From: Mesorhizobium sangaii
GTDB lineage: Bacteria > Pseudomonadota > Alphaproteobacteria > Rhizobiales > Rhizobiaceae
Assembly (NCBI RefSeq): GCF_014207355.1
Contig: NZ_JACHEF010000005.1
Coordinates: forward strand, 310,001 to 374,000
Length of the DNA stretch: 64,000 nt
Direction: 5' to 3'
The position numbers were made by a program, and so were the translations under genes. Of the stretch, positions 8,139 through 17,282 are shown in pieces; the stretch's first letter is position 1, and each line of letters begins with the position of its first letter. The notes under the pieces are model-generated. The model worked only from the letters and a program-made list of their open reading frames with translations. It made no database searches and was not told where the DNA came from.

Positions 8139-9386
8139 ATGGAAACGACAGCCACCATCCTGCATGCCGATCTCGACGCCTTCTATGCCTCGGTCGAGCA
8201 GTTGCTCGATCCGTCGCTGCGCGGCAAACCTATTGCGGTGGGCGGCGGCGTCGTGCTTGCGGCCTCCTACGAGGCGCGCGCCTTCGGCGTGCGCGGCGGC
8301 ATGCCGGGACGCAAGGCGCGCGAGCTCTGCCCGCAGCTGATCTTCGTCGGCGGCAATTTCGGCGACTACCAGCGGCTAGGCGACGCGGCGATCAAGGTGC
8401 TCGACGATTTCACGCCGGTGGTCGAGCGCATCTCCATCGACGAGGCCTTTGCCGATGTCGCCGGCTGCACTCATCTGTTCGGATCCCCGCAAGAGATCGC
8501 CACGACCATCCGCCGCCGCGTCCGGGCAGAGCTCGGCCTGCCGATCTCGATCGGCGTCGCGCGCACCAAGCATCTGGCCAAGATCGCCTCGCAGGTCGCC
8601 AAGCCCGACGGGCTGGTGGTGGTCGACCCCCGCACCGAGATCGCCTTCCTGCACGACCTGCCGGTCGGGCTGATGTGGGGCGTCGGCCCGGCGACGAAGG
8701 CGCGGCTGGCCGAAATCGGCATCGAGACCATCGGCCAGTTGGCCAGGACGCACAGCGGCGCGCTGACGCGGCTGCTCGGTCCCGCCGCCGGCGAAAAGCT
8801 GTCGGCGCTGTCATGGAACCGCGACCCGCGCAAACTGGAGACGAAGCGCCGGGCGCACTCGGCCGGCGCCCAATCGGCACTTGGGCAAAAGCCTGCCGTG
8901 GCGCGGATCATCGTGCCCACTTTGCTGCACCTGGCCGACCGCGTCGCCAGCCGGCTGCGCGCCAAGGCAAGGCCCGGACGCACGGTGACGGTGCGCGTGC
9001 GCTTTGCCGATCTCAGCGCGGTCACGCGCTCGATCACCCTCGACCAGCCGATCTCGGCGACCGCGATGCTGGCCGAGATCGCCGGCGACCTGGTGCGCGG
9101 CGCCCTTGCCGACCACCCGTACGAGAAGACGATCTCGCTGCTGGCGATCTCGGTCTCGCATTTCGAGGAAAGTGCCGAGTTGCAACTCGAACTGCCGCTC
9201 GGCCTCGCCGACGAGAAGCACAGGCCGGGCACGCTGAAAGGCCTGGCACGCTTCGGTGCCGACCGCGCCATCGACAAGATCCGCGAGCGCTTCGGCAAGC
9301 AGGCGGTCGGCTACGGCACGGTAGCGCTGGAGGCCGCACGATCCGTGCCCGACGAATTCAGGGAATTGGCGCAGAAGGAGCTCTGA
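8139..9386 (+). CDS. dinB: DNA polymerase IV (Y-family translesion polymerase)
   Basis: About 415 aa. Palm motifs are intact: ILHADLDAFYASVE supplies the first metal-binding Asp, and ERISIDEAFADVAG supplies the SIDEA Asp-Glu pair; the helix-hairpin-helix thumb (WGVGPATKARLAEIGIETIG) and a C-terminal little finger follow. The frame opens at 8100, but that ATG lies inside the LexA box; the ATG at 8139 (METTATILHAD) gives the usual short N-terminus. Transcription is probably LexA-repressed and induced by DNA damage. No canonical beta-clamp motif was identified with confidence at the C-terminus (VPDEFRELAQKEL). Confidence 0.94.
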   Translation: METTATILHADLDAFYASVEQLLDPSLRGKPIAVGGGVVLAASYEARAFGVRGGMPGRKARELCPQLIFVGGNFGDYQRLGDAAIKVLDDFTPVVERISIDEAFADVAGCTHLFGSPQEIATTIRRRVRAELGLPISIGVARTKHLAKIASQVAKPDGLVVVDPRTEIAFLHDLPVGLMWGVGPATKARLAEIGIETIGQLARTHSGALTRLLGPAAGEKLSALSWNRDPRKLETKRRAHSAGAQSALGQKPAVARIIVPTLLHLADRVASRLRAKARPGRTVTVRVRFADLSAVTRSITLDQPISATAMLAEIAGDLVRGALADHPYEKTISLLAISVSHFEESAELQLELPLGLADEKHRPGTLKGLARFGADRAIDKIRERFGKQAVGYGTVALEAARSVPDEFRELAQKEL

Positions 9387-9513
9387 GGGCAGCGGAAGCC
9401 AATCGTGCCCTGCATATGACCGCGCAAGTTGTAACCGGTAGCGGCAAAGAGTGACTTGATTTCAGGCCCTGGCTATTCGAGTAAGGTGTAGCCGCCACAA
9501 GCCATGGAATGCG

Positions 9514-9855
9514 ATGTTCACAGCCTTCATCGTTTGCGCGTCAGTCACAGCTCTCAGCGCGGTCGTCAGTCTCGGTTTCTCCTTGGCCGCCGCCATGAAC
9601 GAAACTGGCAACGCCCGCACGATAGCATTGTACGGTTGTGCACGCAGCGTGGCTTTGGTGGTTGCGAGCGCCGTGCCATTTTTCACAGGTTCGACGGAAT
9701 GGCTTGAAGCCATCGCCTGGATCATGATCCTTGTGCAGGCTGGGGATGCTGTCATAGGCGCCACGATCGATGATCGGATGAAAACCTTCGGCCCGGCCAG
9801 TGCATCGCTCGCCAACCTTCTGGCTCTCCTATGGCTCATCCAGTCAGTTCAATGA
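9514..9855 (+). CDS. Small integral membrane protein, unknown function
   Basis: 113 aa with about four hydrophobic segments (roughly residues 2-25, 38-58, 64-82 and 95-112) separated by short charged turns, consistent with a four-helix inner-membrane protein. The middle (GDAVIGATIDDRMKTFGPA) is polar. I do not recognise the family; it is loosely like small DUF4267-type membrane proteins. It stands alone between dinB and a 143-bp palindromic element. Confidence 0.62.
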   Translation: MFTAFIVCASVTALSAVVSLGFSLAAAMNETGNARTIALYGCARSVALVVASAVPFFTGSTEWLEAIAWIMILVQAGDAVIGATIDDRMKTFGPASASLANLLALLWLIQSVQ

Positions 9856-9890
9856 GACCATGACAGGCCATCCTTGTGGCCGCCCGCCTT

Positions 9891-10033
9891 AGAGACTGTT
9901 TCGAAATTCGCTCTGGCGAGTCATATGGTGGTGGTTTCGAGAACCGTAGCGCAGCGGACATTTGGTCCGTGAGCAACGGAAGCGCAGAAAACGCCATCAG
10001 ATGGCCGCCAGAGCGAATTTCGAAACAGTCTCT
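9891..10033. repeat. 143-bp palindromic (MITE-like) element
   Basis: 28-bp perfect terminal inverted repeats (9891-9918 and 10006-10033, beginning AGAGACTGTTTCG) enclose 87 bp that remain partly self-complementary, with an apical hairpin around 9955-9970 (GGAC/GTCC). The right end touches the stop codon of the downstream minus-strand kinase gene. No ORF inside and no clear target-site duplication. Could be a non-autonomous mobile element or a transcriptional end structure. Confidence 0.8.
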
Positions 10034-11634
10034 CAGCCCCTGATCGCCTTGCCGGCCTGCTGCAGCAGCTCGAACGCCGCGAAACGCTTGGCGTGCCAGC
10101 CGGCCAGCGAAGCATCGGGATGATAGATCTCGCCGAGTTCCGACATACCCGCCATGGCCGTTACTAGGTCCTTGTAGGCGCCGGCGGCGACGGCGCCCAG
10201 CATCGCCGAGCCGAGCAGCACCGGCTCCGGCGAGGTCGACGCCACCACCACCATGCCTGTCGTGTCGGCCAGCAACTGGCGCACCAGCGGGCTCTGCCCG
10301 GCGCCGCCGCTTACAACGATTGTGTCGACGGGGATGCTCTTGTCATGCTCGGCCCGCACGATCTGGCGCGCGCCGTAGCCCAGACCGCAGACCCCGGCGA
10401 CATAGAGCCCGACCAGGCTGTCGAGGCTGGTGTCGAGATCGAGCCCGGCAATCAGCGCGCGCGCATCCGGGTCGGCAAAGGGCGCGCGGTTGCCGAGGAA
10501 TTCCGGCACGACATGGATATCGCCGGCCAGCGCCGGCGTCGCCGCGGCACCCCCACGGCTTTGCGCCTGCAGCGAGAGCCAGGCGCTGAGGCTGAGCTCC
10601 TCGGCCTGCGCCTTGGCCGCCGCTTCGCCGGCCGCCGGGTGCATGCGCACCAGATGGTCGATGGCCGCACCTGCCGCCGATTGACCGCCCTCGTTCAGCC
10701 ACAACCCCGGCACCATGGCCGAGAAATACGGACCCCAGACACCGTCGACGAAGGCCGGTTCGGCGGTCGACGACAGGGTGCAGGCCGAAGTGCCGAAGAC
10801 ATAGGCCATGCGTGACAAAACGCTGCCGAAATCGCCGCGCGCGCCGACCGTGCCGACACCGCCGGCATGCGCATCGATCAGCCCGGCCGCCACCGCGGTG
10901 CCGGGGGCGAGGCCGAGGTCGGTCGCCGCCTGCGCGGTTAGTCCGCCGCCGAGCGATGCTCCCGCCGGCACGATCTCGGTGCCGATGCGCGCAAACGCCT
11001 CGTCGCCCAACGCGCCGAGGCCGATGTCGCGGAAATAGGTCTCATCCCAGCGGCTCTCATGCGCCAGATAAGTCCATTTGCAGGTCACCGTGCAGATCGA
11101 GCGGGCCAGGCTGCCGGTCGCCCGCCAGGTCAGGAAATCGGCGAGGTCCAGGAACTGCCAGGCGGCGTTGAAGGTGGCGGGCATGTTTTCGGCCAGCCAC
11201 AGGAGTTTCGGTGTTTCCATCTCCGGCGAAATGACACCGCCGACATAGCTCAGCACCGCCGCGCCGCTGCGGTTGATGCGGCGCGTCTGCTCCATCGCGC
11301 GGTGATCCATCCAGACGATGATGTTGCGTTCGGGATTGTTGGACGGGCCGACCGGCAAAGGCACCCCGCCCTCGCCCAGCACCACCAGCGAACAGGTGGC
11401 GTCGAAGCCGATGCCCGCGATCGCCTCGGGCGCTATCTCAGCCTGGGCGACGGCGGCGCGGGTGGCAATGCACACCGCCCGCCAGATGTCGTTGCTCGAC
11501 TGCTCGACGATGTCTCCGGGCTCGCGCCAGACCTCGATGTCCTGCTTGGCCGACGCCAACAGGTTTCCCACTTGATCAAACACCCCAGCCCGCGCGCTGC
11601 CGGTGCCGACGTCGATGCCGAGATAGTGGGGCAT
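10033..11634 (-). CDS. FGGY-family carbohydrate kinase (probable D-ribulokinase type)
   Basis: 533 aa, full length for the family. The N-terminal actin-like ATPase fold starts with YLGIDVGTGSARAGVFD; the sugar-binding WMDHRA motif is present; the second phosphate motif region DTIVVSGGAGQSPLVRQLLAD lies near residue 430. It would phosphorylate a pentulose (by family similarity D-ribulose or a related sugar) to the 5-phosphate. It is the last gene of an apparent operon with an SDR, ABC permease, ATPase and binding protein on the same strand, though a 170-bp spacer with octamer arrays separates it from the SDR gene. With a ribitol-type dehydrogenase this would complete pentitol catabolism; the substrate is inferred. 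Confidence 0.88.
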   Translation of the reverse strand: MPHYLGIDVGTGSARAGVFDQVGNLLASAKQDIEVWREPGDIVEQSSNDIWRAVCIATRAAVAQAEIAPEAIAGIGFDATCSLVVLGEGGVPLPVGPSNNPERNIIVWMDHRAMEQTRRINRSGAAVLSYVGGVISPEMETPKLLWLAENMPATFNAAWQFLDLADFLTWRATGSLARSICTVTCKWTYLAHESRWDETYFRDIGLGALGDEAFARIGTEIVPAGASLGGGLTAQAATDLGLAPGTAVAAGLIDAHAGGVGTVGARGDFGSVLSRMAYVFGTSACTLSSTAEPAFVDGVWGPYFSAMVPGLWLNEGGQSAAGAAIDHLVRMHPAAGEAAAKAQAEELSLSAWLSLQAQSRGGAAATPALAGDIHVVPEFLGNRAPFADPDARALIAGLDLDTSLDSLVGLYVAGVCGLGYGARQIVRAEHDKSIPVDTIVVSGGAGQSPLVRQLLADTTGMVVVASTSPEPVLLGSAMLGAVAAGAYKDLVTAMAGMSELGEIYHPDASLAGWHAKRFAAFELLQQAGKAIRG

Positions 11635-11651
11635 GGGGGAAACCTTCGGTT

Positions 11652-11805
11652 AGGGGAGTACGGGAGTAAGGGAGTAACGCAGTAGGGGAATAGGCAGCAG
11701 ACGAATGGCGACTAGATTTGAGCCCGGACTTTGGGCCGCAGAACAGCATACTGCCCTACTGCCCTACTGCCCTACTCCCTTACTCCCCTACTCCCTTACT
11801 CCCCT
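11652..11805. repeat. Inverted pair of octanucleotide tandem arrays
   Basis: Five units of the pattern A(A/G/C)GGGAGT run at 11652-11691 and seven complementary units (ACTGCCCT three times, then ACTCCCTT and ACTCCCCT alternating) at 11750-11805. The two arrays face each other, so the RNA between SDR and kinase genes could form a roughly 40-bp stem with a ~58-nt loop. The right array runs up to the SDR stop codon. Unit numbers are prone to slippage. Confidence 0.85.
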
Positions 11806-12530
11806 CACAAATCATTGCTCTGCGGCAGGATCACCAGATCGCGGATCGTCACGTTGCGCGGCCGGGTCAGCATGAACATCACCGCCTCGGCCACCTCGCG
11901 CGGTTGCATCAGTCCGCCGGCGGCGAGCTCTTCCTCGAGCTTGGCCTTCGGCCAATCATCGACCAGGGCGGTCACCACCGGGCCCGGCGCCACCGCGCCG
12001 ACGCGCAGGCCGTGCTTGGCAACCTGCCGGCGCACCGTGTGGACGAAAGCCTGCACGGCATGCTTTGAGGCCGTGTAGATCGGCTCCCAGACCACCGGGA
12101 CAAGCCCGGCGATCGAACTGGTGACGATGATGTCGCCGGTCTTGCGCTCGACCATGTGCGGCAATACCGCGTGGATCGAGCGGAAGACGGCGTTGATGTT
12201 GAGGTTGAGCATGCGGTCCCAGGCGTCGGGATCGCCGGTCAGCACCTCGCCGCCGACATAGGCGCCGGCATTGGCATGGAAGATGTCGAGCTGCCCGGCC
12301 TTTTCCAGGATCTGCGGCATCATGGTGGCAACGCTTGATGGCTGCATCAAATCGATCACCAGCGGGATCGCCTTGGGCCCGAGTTCGGCGCACAGGCTGT
12401 TCAGCGTCGCCTCGGCGCGGTCGACCAGCACCACGCTGGCGCCTGCCGCCAGCATGTATCGGGCGCATTCGAGGCCGATCCCCGACGCCGCCCCGGTGAC
12501 GGCCGCAACTTTTCCGGACAGTTGAGTCAT
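11805..12530 (-). CDS. Short-chain dehydrogenase/reductase (polyol dehydrogenase-like)
   Basis: 241-aa classical SDR: cofactor motif TGAASGIG, NAG-type loop HANAGAYVGG, catalytic Ser in VTSSIAG and Tyr-Lys in YTASKHA. The Asp at the end of beta-2 (VVLVDRAE) predicts NAD rather than NADP. The ATG at 12530 with AAGAGAG just upstream is preferred over a longer frame that would run into the permease gene. Located between permease and FGGY kinase of the same operon, so it probably oxidises the imported polyol to the ketose that the kinase phosphorylates. Ribitol 2-dehydrogenase is one plausible identity. Confidence 0.9.
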   Translation of the reverse strand: MTQLSGKVAAVTGAASGIGLECARYMLAAGASVVLVDRAEATLNSLCAELGPKAIPLVIDLMQPSSVATMMPQILEKAGQLDIFHANAGAYVGGEVLTGDPDAWDRMLNLNINAVFRSIHAVLPHMVERKTGDIIVTSSIAGLVPVVWEPIYTASKHAVQAFVHTVRRQVAKHGLRVGAVAPGPVVTALVDDWPKAKLEEELAAGGLMQPREVAEAVMFMLTRPRNVTIRDLVILPQSNDL

Positions 12531-12552
12531 ATCTCTCTTCCTGTTGATGGGT

Positions 12553-13806
12553 TCAGGCCCGGCCATGGGAAACACGCGAACGGCGGGCCAGCGAGTCGAC
12601 GATGACTGCGATGGCAAGCACGGCGCCTGTGATCATGTACCGAAGCGACGAGGACAGATCGAGCAGCGTCAAGCCGCTGGCGATCGACTGGATGACGATG
12701 ATGCCGAGCAGTGCCGAATAGGCGCTGCCGCGGCCGCCGAACAGGCTGGTGCCGCCGATGACGGCCGCCGCGATGGCGTTGAGATTGACGTCGCCGGTGC
12801 CGGCCTGCTGGCTGGCCGAGGCAAGCCGGGCCGCCGACAGCACGCCGCCGAACGCGGCCAGCATCGAGCACAGCACGAAAGCGCTGGAATAGATCAGCCG
12901 CACATTGATGCCGGCGCGCCTTGCCGCCTCGCGGTTGCCGCCGACCGCCGACATCGAACGGCCCCATTTCGTCCGCGTCAGCGCGTAGTGCATGGCAATG
13001 ACCAGGCCGACGAACAGGCCGAACATCCACGGGATGCCGCGCGCCTGGTTGAGATAGAAGACGATGAGTTCGAGCACGATCGTGATCGCCACCGCCCGCG
13101 TGACGATGCCGCCGGTAGAAGGTGCCGACAGGTTGGCGGCGCGGCGGCGCGCAACGGTGCGCAGGCCGGTGATCAGCATGACGATGCCAGGCACCGCCGC
13201 CAGCCCGAACGATACGAATTTCGGCATCACCAGCAGCTGGCCGAAATTCACCAGGTTCGAGCCGTAAGGCAGGTTGATCGAGCCGGTGGAGCCGAGGATG
13301 TAGAGCTGCAGGCCAAGCACCGCCAAAAGACCGGCCAGCGTCGAAACGAAGCTCGGCATGCCGAGCCGGTTGAACAGCAGCGCGTAGAGTGCGCCGATGA
13401 ATCCACCGACGGCGATCGCTGCGAGGATGGCGAGCGCCACCGGCCAGCCCTGGTTAACCCAAAGCGTGCCGACAAGGGCCGAGGCAAAGCCGCTGATCGA
13501 GCCGACCGACAGGTCGATCTCGCCGACCATCAAAACGCAGACGATGCCGAGCGCGATGACGCCGACGGTGGAGGAATCGAACAGCAGATTGACCAGGTTG
13601 CTGCTCGACAGGAAGATCGGATTGATGCTGGCGAACACTGTCCAGATGATGACCAGCCCGACGATGACCGGCAGCGAGCCGAGATCGCCCGAGCGCACCC
13701 GGTCGAAGAAGGCGCGAATACTGCCGCTCAAGCCGGCCTCGTGCTTGACGCGCACATCGGCGCGGTCGAGCTGCGGCGGAGCTGCCTGTTCCACTTGACG
13801 GCTCAT
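12553..13806 (-). CDS. Sugar ABC transporter permease (XylH/RbsC type)
   Basis: 417 aa with about 10-12 hydrophobic segments; BPD_transp_2 family. Characteristic stretches are GEIDLSVGSISGFASALVG and AAAVIGGTSLFGGRGSAY, the family's conserved loops near the ATPase-contact region. The start overlaps the ATPase stop (ATGA), so the two are co-translated. Longer than RbsC and closer in size to xylose-type permeases, in keeping with the XylF-like binding protein in this operon. Confidence 0.92.
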   Translation of the reverse strand: MSRQVEQAAPPQLDRADVRVKHEAGLSGSIRAFFDRVRSGDLGSLPVIVGLVIIWTVFASINPIFLSSSNLVNLLFDSSTVGVIALGIVCVLMVGEIDLSVGSISGFASALVGTLWVNQGWPVALAILAAIAVGGFIGALYALLFNRLGMPSFVSTLAGLLAVLGLQLYILGSTGSINLPYGSNLVNFGQLLVMPKFVSFGLAAVPGIVMLITGLRTVARRRAANLSAPSTGGIVTRAVAITIVLELIVFYLNQARGIPWMFGLFVGLVIAMHYALTRTKWGRSMSAVGGNREAARRAGINVRLIYSSAFVLCSMLAAFGGVLSAARLASASQQAGTGDVNLNAIAAAVIGGTSLFGGRGSAYSALLGIIVIQSIASGLTLLDLSSSLRYMITGAVLAIAVIVDSLARRSRVSHGRA

Positions 13807-14624
13807 GGGCGTGGCTCCTGGATTTGATCCTGTCGCGCCTGCCGACGCTCGGCGCGTCGCGACACCGAATTGTTCGACGCGCCGGTGATGGCGCTGACCA
13901 GTTCCTGGTTCGAGGCGTCTGGGGTGAAGATGCCGTTGTTGCGGCCAAGCCGCAGCACGACGATGCGGTCGGCGACTGCGCGCACGTCTTCCATGTTGTG
14001 GCTGATGATGACGACGCCGAGGCCGCGGTCGCGCACCCGCTCGATCAGGTTGAGCACTTCGGCGGTCTGCGCGACGCCAAGCGCCGCCGTCGGCTCATCG
14101 AGCAGGATGAGCTTGGGTTCGAGCAGCAGCGAGCGGGCGATTGCCACCGTCTGGCGCTGGCCGCCCGACAGCGACGCGACCACTTCGCGCACACTGGGGA
14201 TGCGCGCCGAAAGCTCGTTGAGCAGCGTCCAGGCGCGCACTTCCATCGCCACCTCGTCCAGCCGCAACGGGTTGAGTTCGCGGCCGAGGAAGATGTTGGC
14301 GACGATGTCGAGGTTCTCGCACAGCGCCAGATCCTGGAACACGGTGGCGATGCCGAGCGTCAGCGCCGCACTCGGGTCGGCCAGCGTCACCTGCTTGCCG
14401 CGATAGCTGATGGTGCCGGAGCTCGGCTGATGCACGCCGGCCAGGATCTTGACCAGCGTCGACTTGCCGGCGCCGTTGTCGCCGACCAGCGCCACCACCT
14501 CGCCGGCATGGACATCGAGATCGATGTCGGTGAGTGCCGAGACGGCACCGAAATTCTTCGAAATGCCGCGCAGGCTGAGCACCAGCTCGCCTGTCGGAAC
14601 CGGTTCGTCCGGGGTATCGATCAT
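13803..14624 (-). CDS. Sugar ABC transporter ATP-binding protein (single NBD)
   Basis: 273 aa, one nucleotide-binding domain: Walker A GDNGAGKST, Q-loop VFQDLAL, signature LSGGQRQTVAIARSL, Walker B LILLDEPTAAL, switch His in VVIISHNMEDV. Sugar importers of the RbsA/XylG type usually carry two fused NBDs; here the single domain presumably forms a homodimer, as in FrcA-like systems. GAAAGG lies ten bases before the ATG at 14624; an in-frame TTG at 14642 is less likely. Four-base overlap with the permease gene downstream. Confidence 0.92.
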   Translation of the reverse strand: MIDTPDEPVPTGELVLSLRGISKNFGAVSALTDIDLDVHAGEVVALVGDNGAGKSTLVKILAGVHQPSSGTISYRGKQVTLADPSAALTLGIATVFQDLALCENLDIVANIFLGRELNPLRLDEVAMEVRAWTLLNELSARIPSVREVVASLSGGQRQTVAIARSLLLEPKLILLDEPTAALGVAQTAEVLNLIERVRDRGLGVVIISHNMEDVRAVADRIVVLRLGRNNGIFTPDASNQELVSAITGASNNSVSRRAERRQARQDQIQEPRP

Positions 14625-14670
14625 GCCTGGAATACCTTTCAAGAAAGGACCGGTTCAAAAAGCGGGTGGA

Positions 14671-14750
14671 CGCTGCCTGGCCACCGCCGGAGCCTGTCCA
14701 CCCCGATGCATTCGAGGTGGGACTCCAGCCTATTGTTCGGCCAGGCAGCG
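14671..14750. promoter_or_regulatory. Intercistronic stem-loop after the binding-protein gene
   Basis: Perfect 12-bp arms CGCTGCCTGGCC (14671-14682) and GGCCAGGCAGCG (14739-14750) with a 56-nt loop, in the gap between the binding-protein gene and the ATPase gene of the same minus-strand operon. Such structures commonly terminate or process part of the transcript so that binding protein exceeds membrane components. Confidence 0.6.
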
Positions 14751-14770
14751 GAACGGGGCAAGGGTCGCGG

Positions 14771-15847
14771 TCAGTTCCCGATGCCCAGCTTCTTGCAGCC
14801 TTCCGCGTAGCGATCGACGCAGAGTTCGGCCGCGGTGTTGATCTTCTTGTCGATGATCTCGGCCTTCAGGTTTTCCTGCGTCACCACCGCCGGCGTGAAC
14901 AGCTGCGAGGGCGTGTCGTACAGCGTCATCTCGGCCTTCGGCGTCTCGCCCGAAAGCAGCTTGATGGCGACGTTGGCGGCGGCTGCCGCCACGATCTCGC
15001 TCGGCTTGGAGATGGTGTTGTACTGGTCGCCGGCGATGATCAGCTGCAAGGCGGCGATCGTCGCGTCGTTGCCGGTCACCGGCGGCACCGGATCGACGCC
15101 GGCTGCCTTGAAGGCCGCGATGGCGCCACCACCGGTGCCGTCATTGGCGGCGACAACGCCGAGGATTTTTGGTCCGAAGCGGGTGATCTGGCCACCGGCC
15201 CATTGCTGCGCCTTTGGCGGCGCCCATTCCGGCGTGTCGTATTCGGCCAGGATCTGGTAGCCGCTGTTGTCGAGGCCTTCATGGATGCCCTTCTTGATCA
15301 GGCCCGCCGCCGCGTCGGTCGGCGAGCCGTTGATCTGCAAAACGCCGCCGGTGGCCGGATCGACCTTCAGCGCCTTCAGATGCGCGACCAGCGAGTCGGC
15401 GATCGCCTTGCCGATGCCTTCATTGTTGAACGAGACATAGAAGTCGGCCGGTGCGGTCGGGATCGGCCGGTCATAGGCGATGACCTTGATGCCCTGGCTC
15501 TGCGCCAGCTTGACCAGGGAGGCGGCGGCGGTCGAGTCCACGGGATCGAGCACGATCGCCTTGGCGCCCTGCGAGATCACCGAGTTGAACTGCTGCTGCT
15601 GGCGCGAGGCGTCGGCATCGGCGTTCTGGTAGAGCACCTTGCAGCCCGGGCACAGCTTCTTCATCTCGGCGGCGAAGCCGGGATAGTCGTGCTGTTCGTA
15701 GCGGGTCGAGGCCTGGTCGGGCATCAGGAAGGCGACGGTGGCGTCGGTAACCTCGGCGGCCCTTGGGATCGCAGCGGTGCCGGCCAGCAGCGACAGCGCA
15801 ATTGCTGCCATGCCAGCGGACTTCAATGAAGATGAAAAATTGGTCAT
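14771..15847 (-). CDS. Sugar ABC transporter periplasmic substrate-binding protein (XylF-like)
   Basis: 358 aa with a signal peptide (KSAGMAAIALSLLAGTAAIPRAAE) and a Peripla_BP_4 two-lobe fold beginning VTDATVAFLMPDQASTRY. The GNDATIAALQLIIAGDQYNTI segment matches the hinge region of xylose/ribose binding proteins. The start at 15847 has GGAG eight bases upstream; upstream in-frame sequence reads as Arg-rich non-coding. First gene of the AraC-associated operon. Ligand probably a pentose or pentitol; not determinable by eye. Confidence 0.92.
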   Translation of the reverse strand: MTNFSSSLKSAGMAAIALSLLAGTAAIPRAAEVTDATVAFLMPDQASTRYEQHDYPGFAAEMKKLCPGCKVLYQNADADASRQQQQFNSVISQGAKAIVLDPVDSTAAASLVKLAQSQGIKVIAYDRPIPTAPADFYVSFNNEGIGKAIADSLVAHLKALKVDPATGGVLQINGSPTDAAAGLIKKGIHEGLDNSGYQILAEYDTPEWAPPKAQQWAGGQITRFGPKILGVVAANDGTGGGAIAAFKAAGVDPVPPVTGNDATIAALQLIIAGDQYNTISKPSEIVAAAAANVAIKLLSGETPKAEMTLYDTPSQLFTPAVVTQENLKAEIIDKKINTAAELCVDRYAEGCKKLGIGN

Positions 15848-16098
15848 TCGGTCTTCTCCGTTTCTGGATATGGTTGTAAGAAGGTCGTTGACTGCTTTTG
15901 TTGTGAAGACACGCCTCCGCCCTCGCCCCAACCTGCAATTGGGAACCAGGGCCCGGCGTCGGCCTCGTGGCCGCGCCGACATCCTCCGCTGACGAAGGAT
16001 TTCTGGGACAAGCGCTCTCCATCGCGGACCGCGCTATGCGGGCCACGTTGTCAGGCGAAAATTGTGCTTCCTCCCTTGGTTCCTCCCTGGCTCCTCCG

Positions 16099-16983
16099 TT
16101 AAGCGGCTTTTCCCGCGTTGATGTTATCGGCCAGCAGGCGCCTGAAGCGCGAGGGCGGCATGCCCTTCTCCGCCAGGAACTGCCGGTTGAAATTGGACAG
16201 GTTGTTGAAGCCGACCTCGTAGCAGATGTCGGTGATCGAGGCCTGCTCGTCGCTCATCAGGATCTGGCAGGCGAGGTTGATGCGCAGCCGCTTGACGTAT
16301 TGCACCAGCGACATGCCGGTGTGGCGACGAAACGAGCGCGAGAAGGCGCCGGTCGACTGGCCGGCAATGGCCGCCAGATCCGTCTCGTCGAACAGCTGCG
16401 TCAGGTTTTCCCGGATGTAAGCCAACGCCTTGTTCATGCCGGCGGTCATGTAGCCCGAGGGATCGGGCCGGTAGCTGGCGCTGGCGAGCAGTTGGAATTC
16501 CTGGACCCGGCTGAGCAGGCCTGATATCATCATGAACAGCTCGATGCGGCGCACCCCTTGCGCCTGCATCATCTCTTCCATCAGCGGCGCCAGTTCCTTG
16601 CTGGTGCGGCTGGAAAACAGCACGCCGCGCCGCGACGCCTCGAGCAGCGGCCCTAGCCCCGCCAGTTCCGGCAGCACATGCATGGCGTCGCCAATGAAGC
16701 TTTCGGAAAACTGGATGATGCGGCCGCGCAGCGGAATGGAGCTGTCCCTCGGGATATCGCTCACCCAATTGTGCGGCAGGTTGGGTCCGGTCAGCACCAG
16801 ATTGCCCGGCTCGAACTCGCCTATGAAGTCGCCGACGAAATAGCGGCCGTTGGTGAAGATCACCTGATGCAGTTCATATTCGGGATGGAAGTGCCAACGC
16901 ACCGTGTGGAAGGGGTAGCCATGCGACCACGCCTTGAAGGACTCACCGCGTCGTATCTGGACAACTTCCAGGTCCGGTTCCAT
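16099..16983 (-). CDS. AraC-family transcriptional regulator
   Basis: About 294 aa: an N-terminal cupin sensor domain (VRWHFHPEYELHQVIF has the cupin His cluster) and a C-terminal double helix-turn-helix (LDETDLAAIAGQS-like region, then ITDICYEVGFNNLSNFNRQF). GGAGGAG is ideally placed before the ATG at 16983, so the longer frame (to 17067) is rejected. It lies upstream of and co-directional with the sugar ABC/SDR/kinase operon and is the obvious candidate activator of the 15848-16098 promoter region. Confidence 0.93.
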   Translation of the reverse strand: MEPDLEVVQIRRGESFKAWSHGYPFHTVRWHFHPEYELHQVIFTNGRYFVGDFIGEFEPGNLVLTGPNLPHNWVSDIPRDSSIPLRGRIIQFSESFIGDAMHVLPELAGLGPLLEASRRGVLFSSRTSKELAPLMEEMMQAQGVRRIELFMMISGLLSRVQEFQLLASASYRPDPSGYMTAGMNKALAYIRENLTQLFDETDLAAIAGQSTGAFSRSFRRHTGMSLVQYVKRLRINLACQILMSDEQASITDICYEVGFNNLSNFNRQFLAEKGMPPSRFRRLLADNINAGKAA

Positions 16984-17282
16984 GTCCGTCTCCTCCGGGC
17001 CGGCACGGATCGTTGCCGCGTTCGGCCCACATTCTCTAAACCGGCCGAATTGGTTTCGGCTCTGCATTTCGAGACCACGCTACCGGCTCATGACAGCAGG
17101 CGCCACCACGATTCAGGGCAACGGATGATACTTTTTTAACCGGGATAGGGACGTGGAAAGGCAATATTCGGGCAGGATGGGATCAGCGCTGCTGACGGCA
17201 ACGCGCATGGTTCGGGCCGAGGCAACCCTTTTGGACCTACGTTCCTAGCCATCAGCCTCGACACGGTTCAGTCGGAACCTCC

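Noticed and set aside
11652..11805. Octamer arrays as CRISPR or iterons of an origin
   Set aside because: No spacers; units too short; no replication protein gene nearby.
11718..12078. Plus-strand frames rich in Pro/Tyr/Leu over the octamer array
   Set aside because: They are translations of the CCCTACTC-type tandem units and run antisense to a clear SDR gene.
12544..13827. 427-codon plus-strand frame opposite the ABC permease
   Set aside because: Asp/Arg/Gln-rich composition with no domain; mirror image of transmembrane codons.
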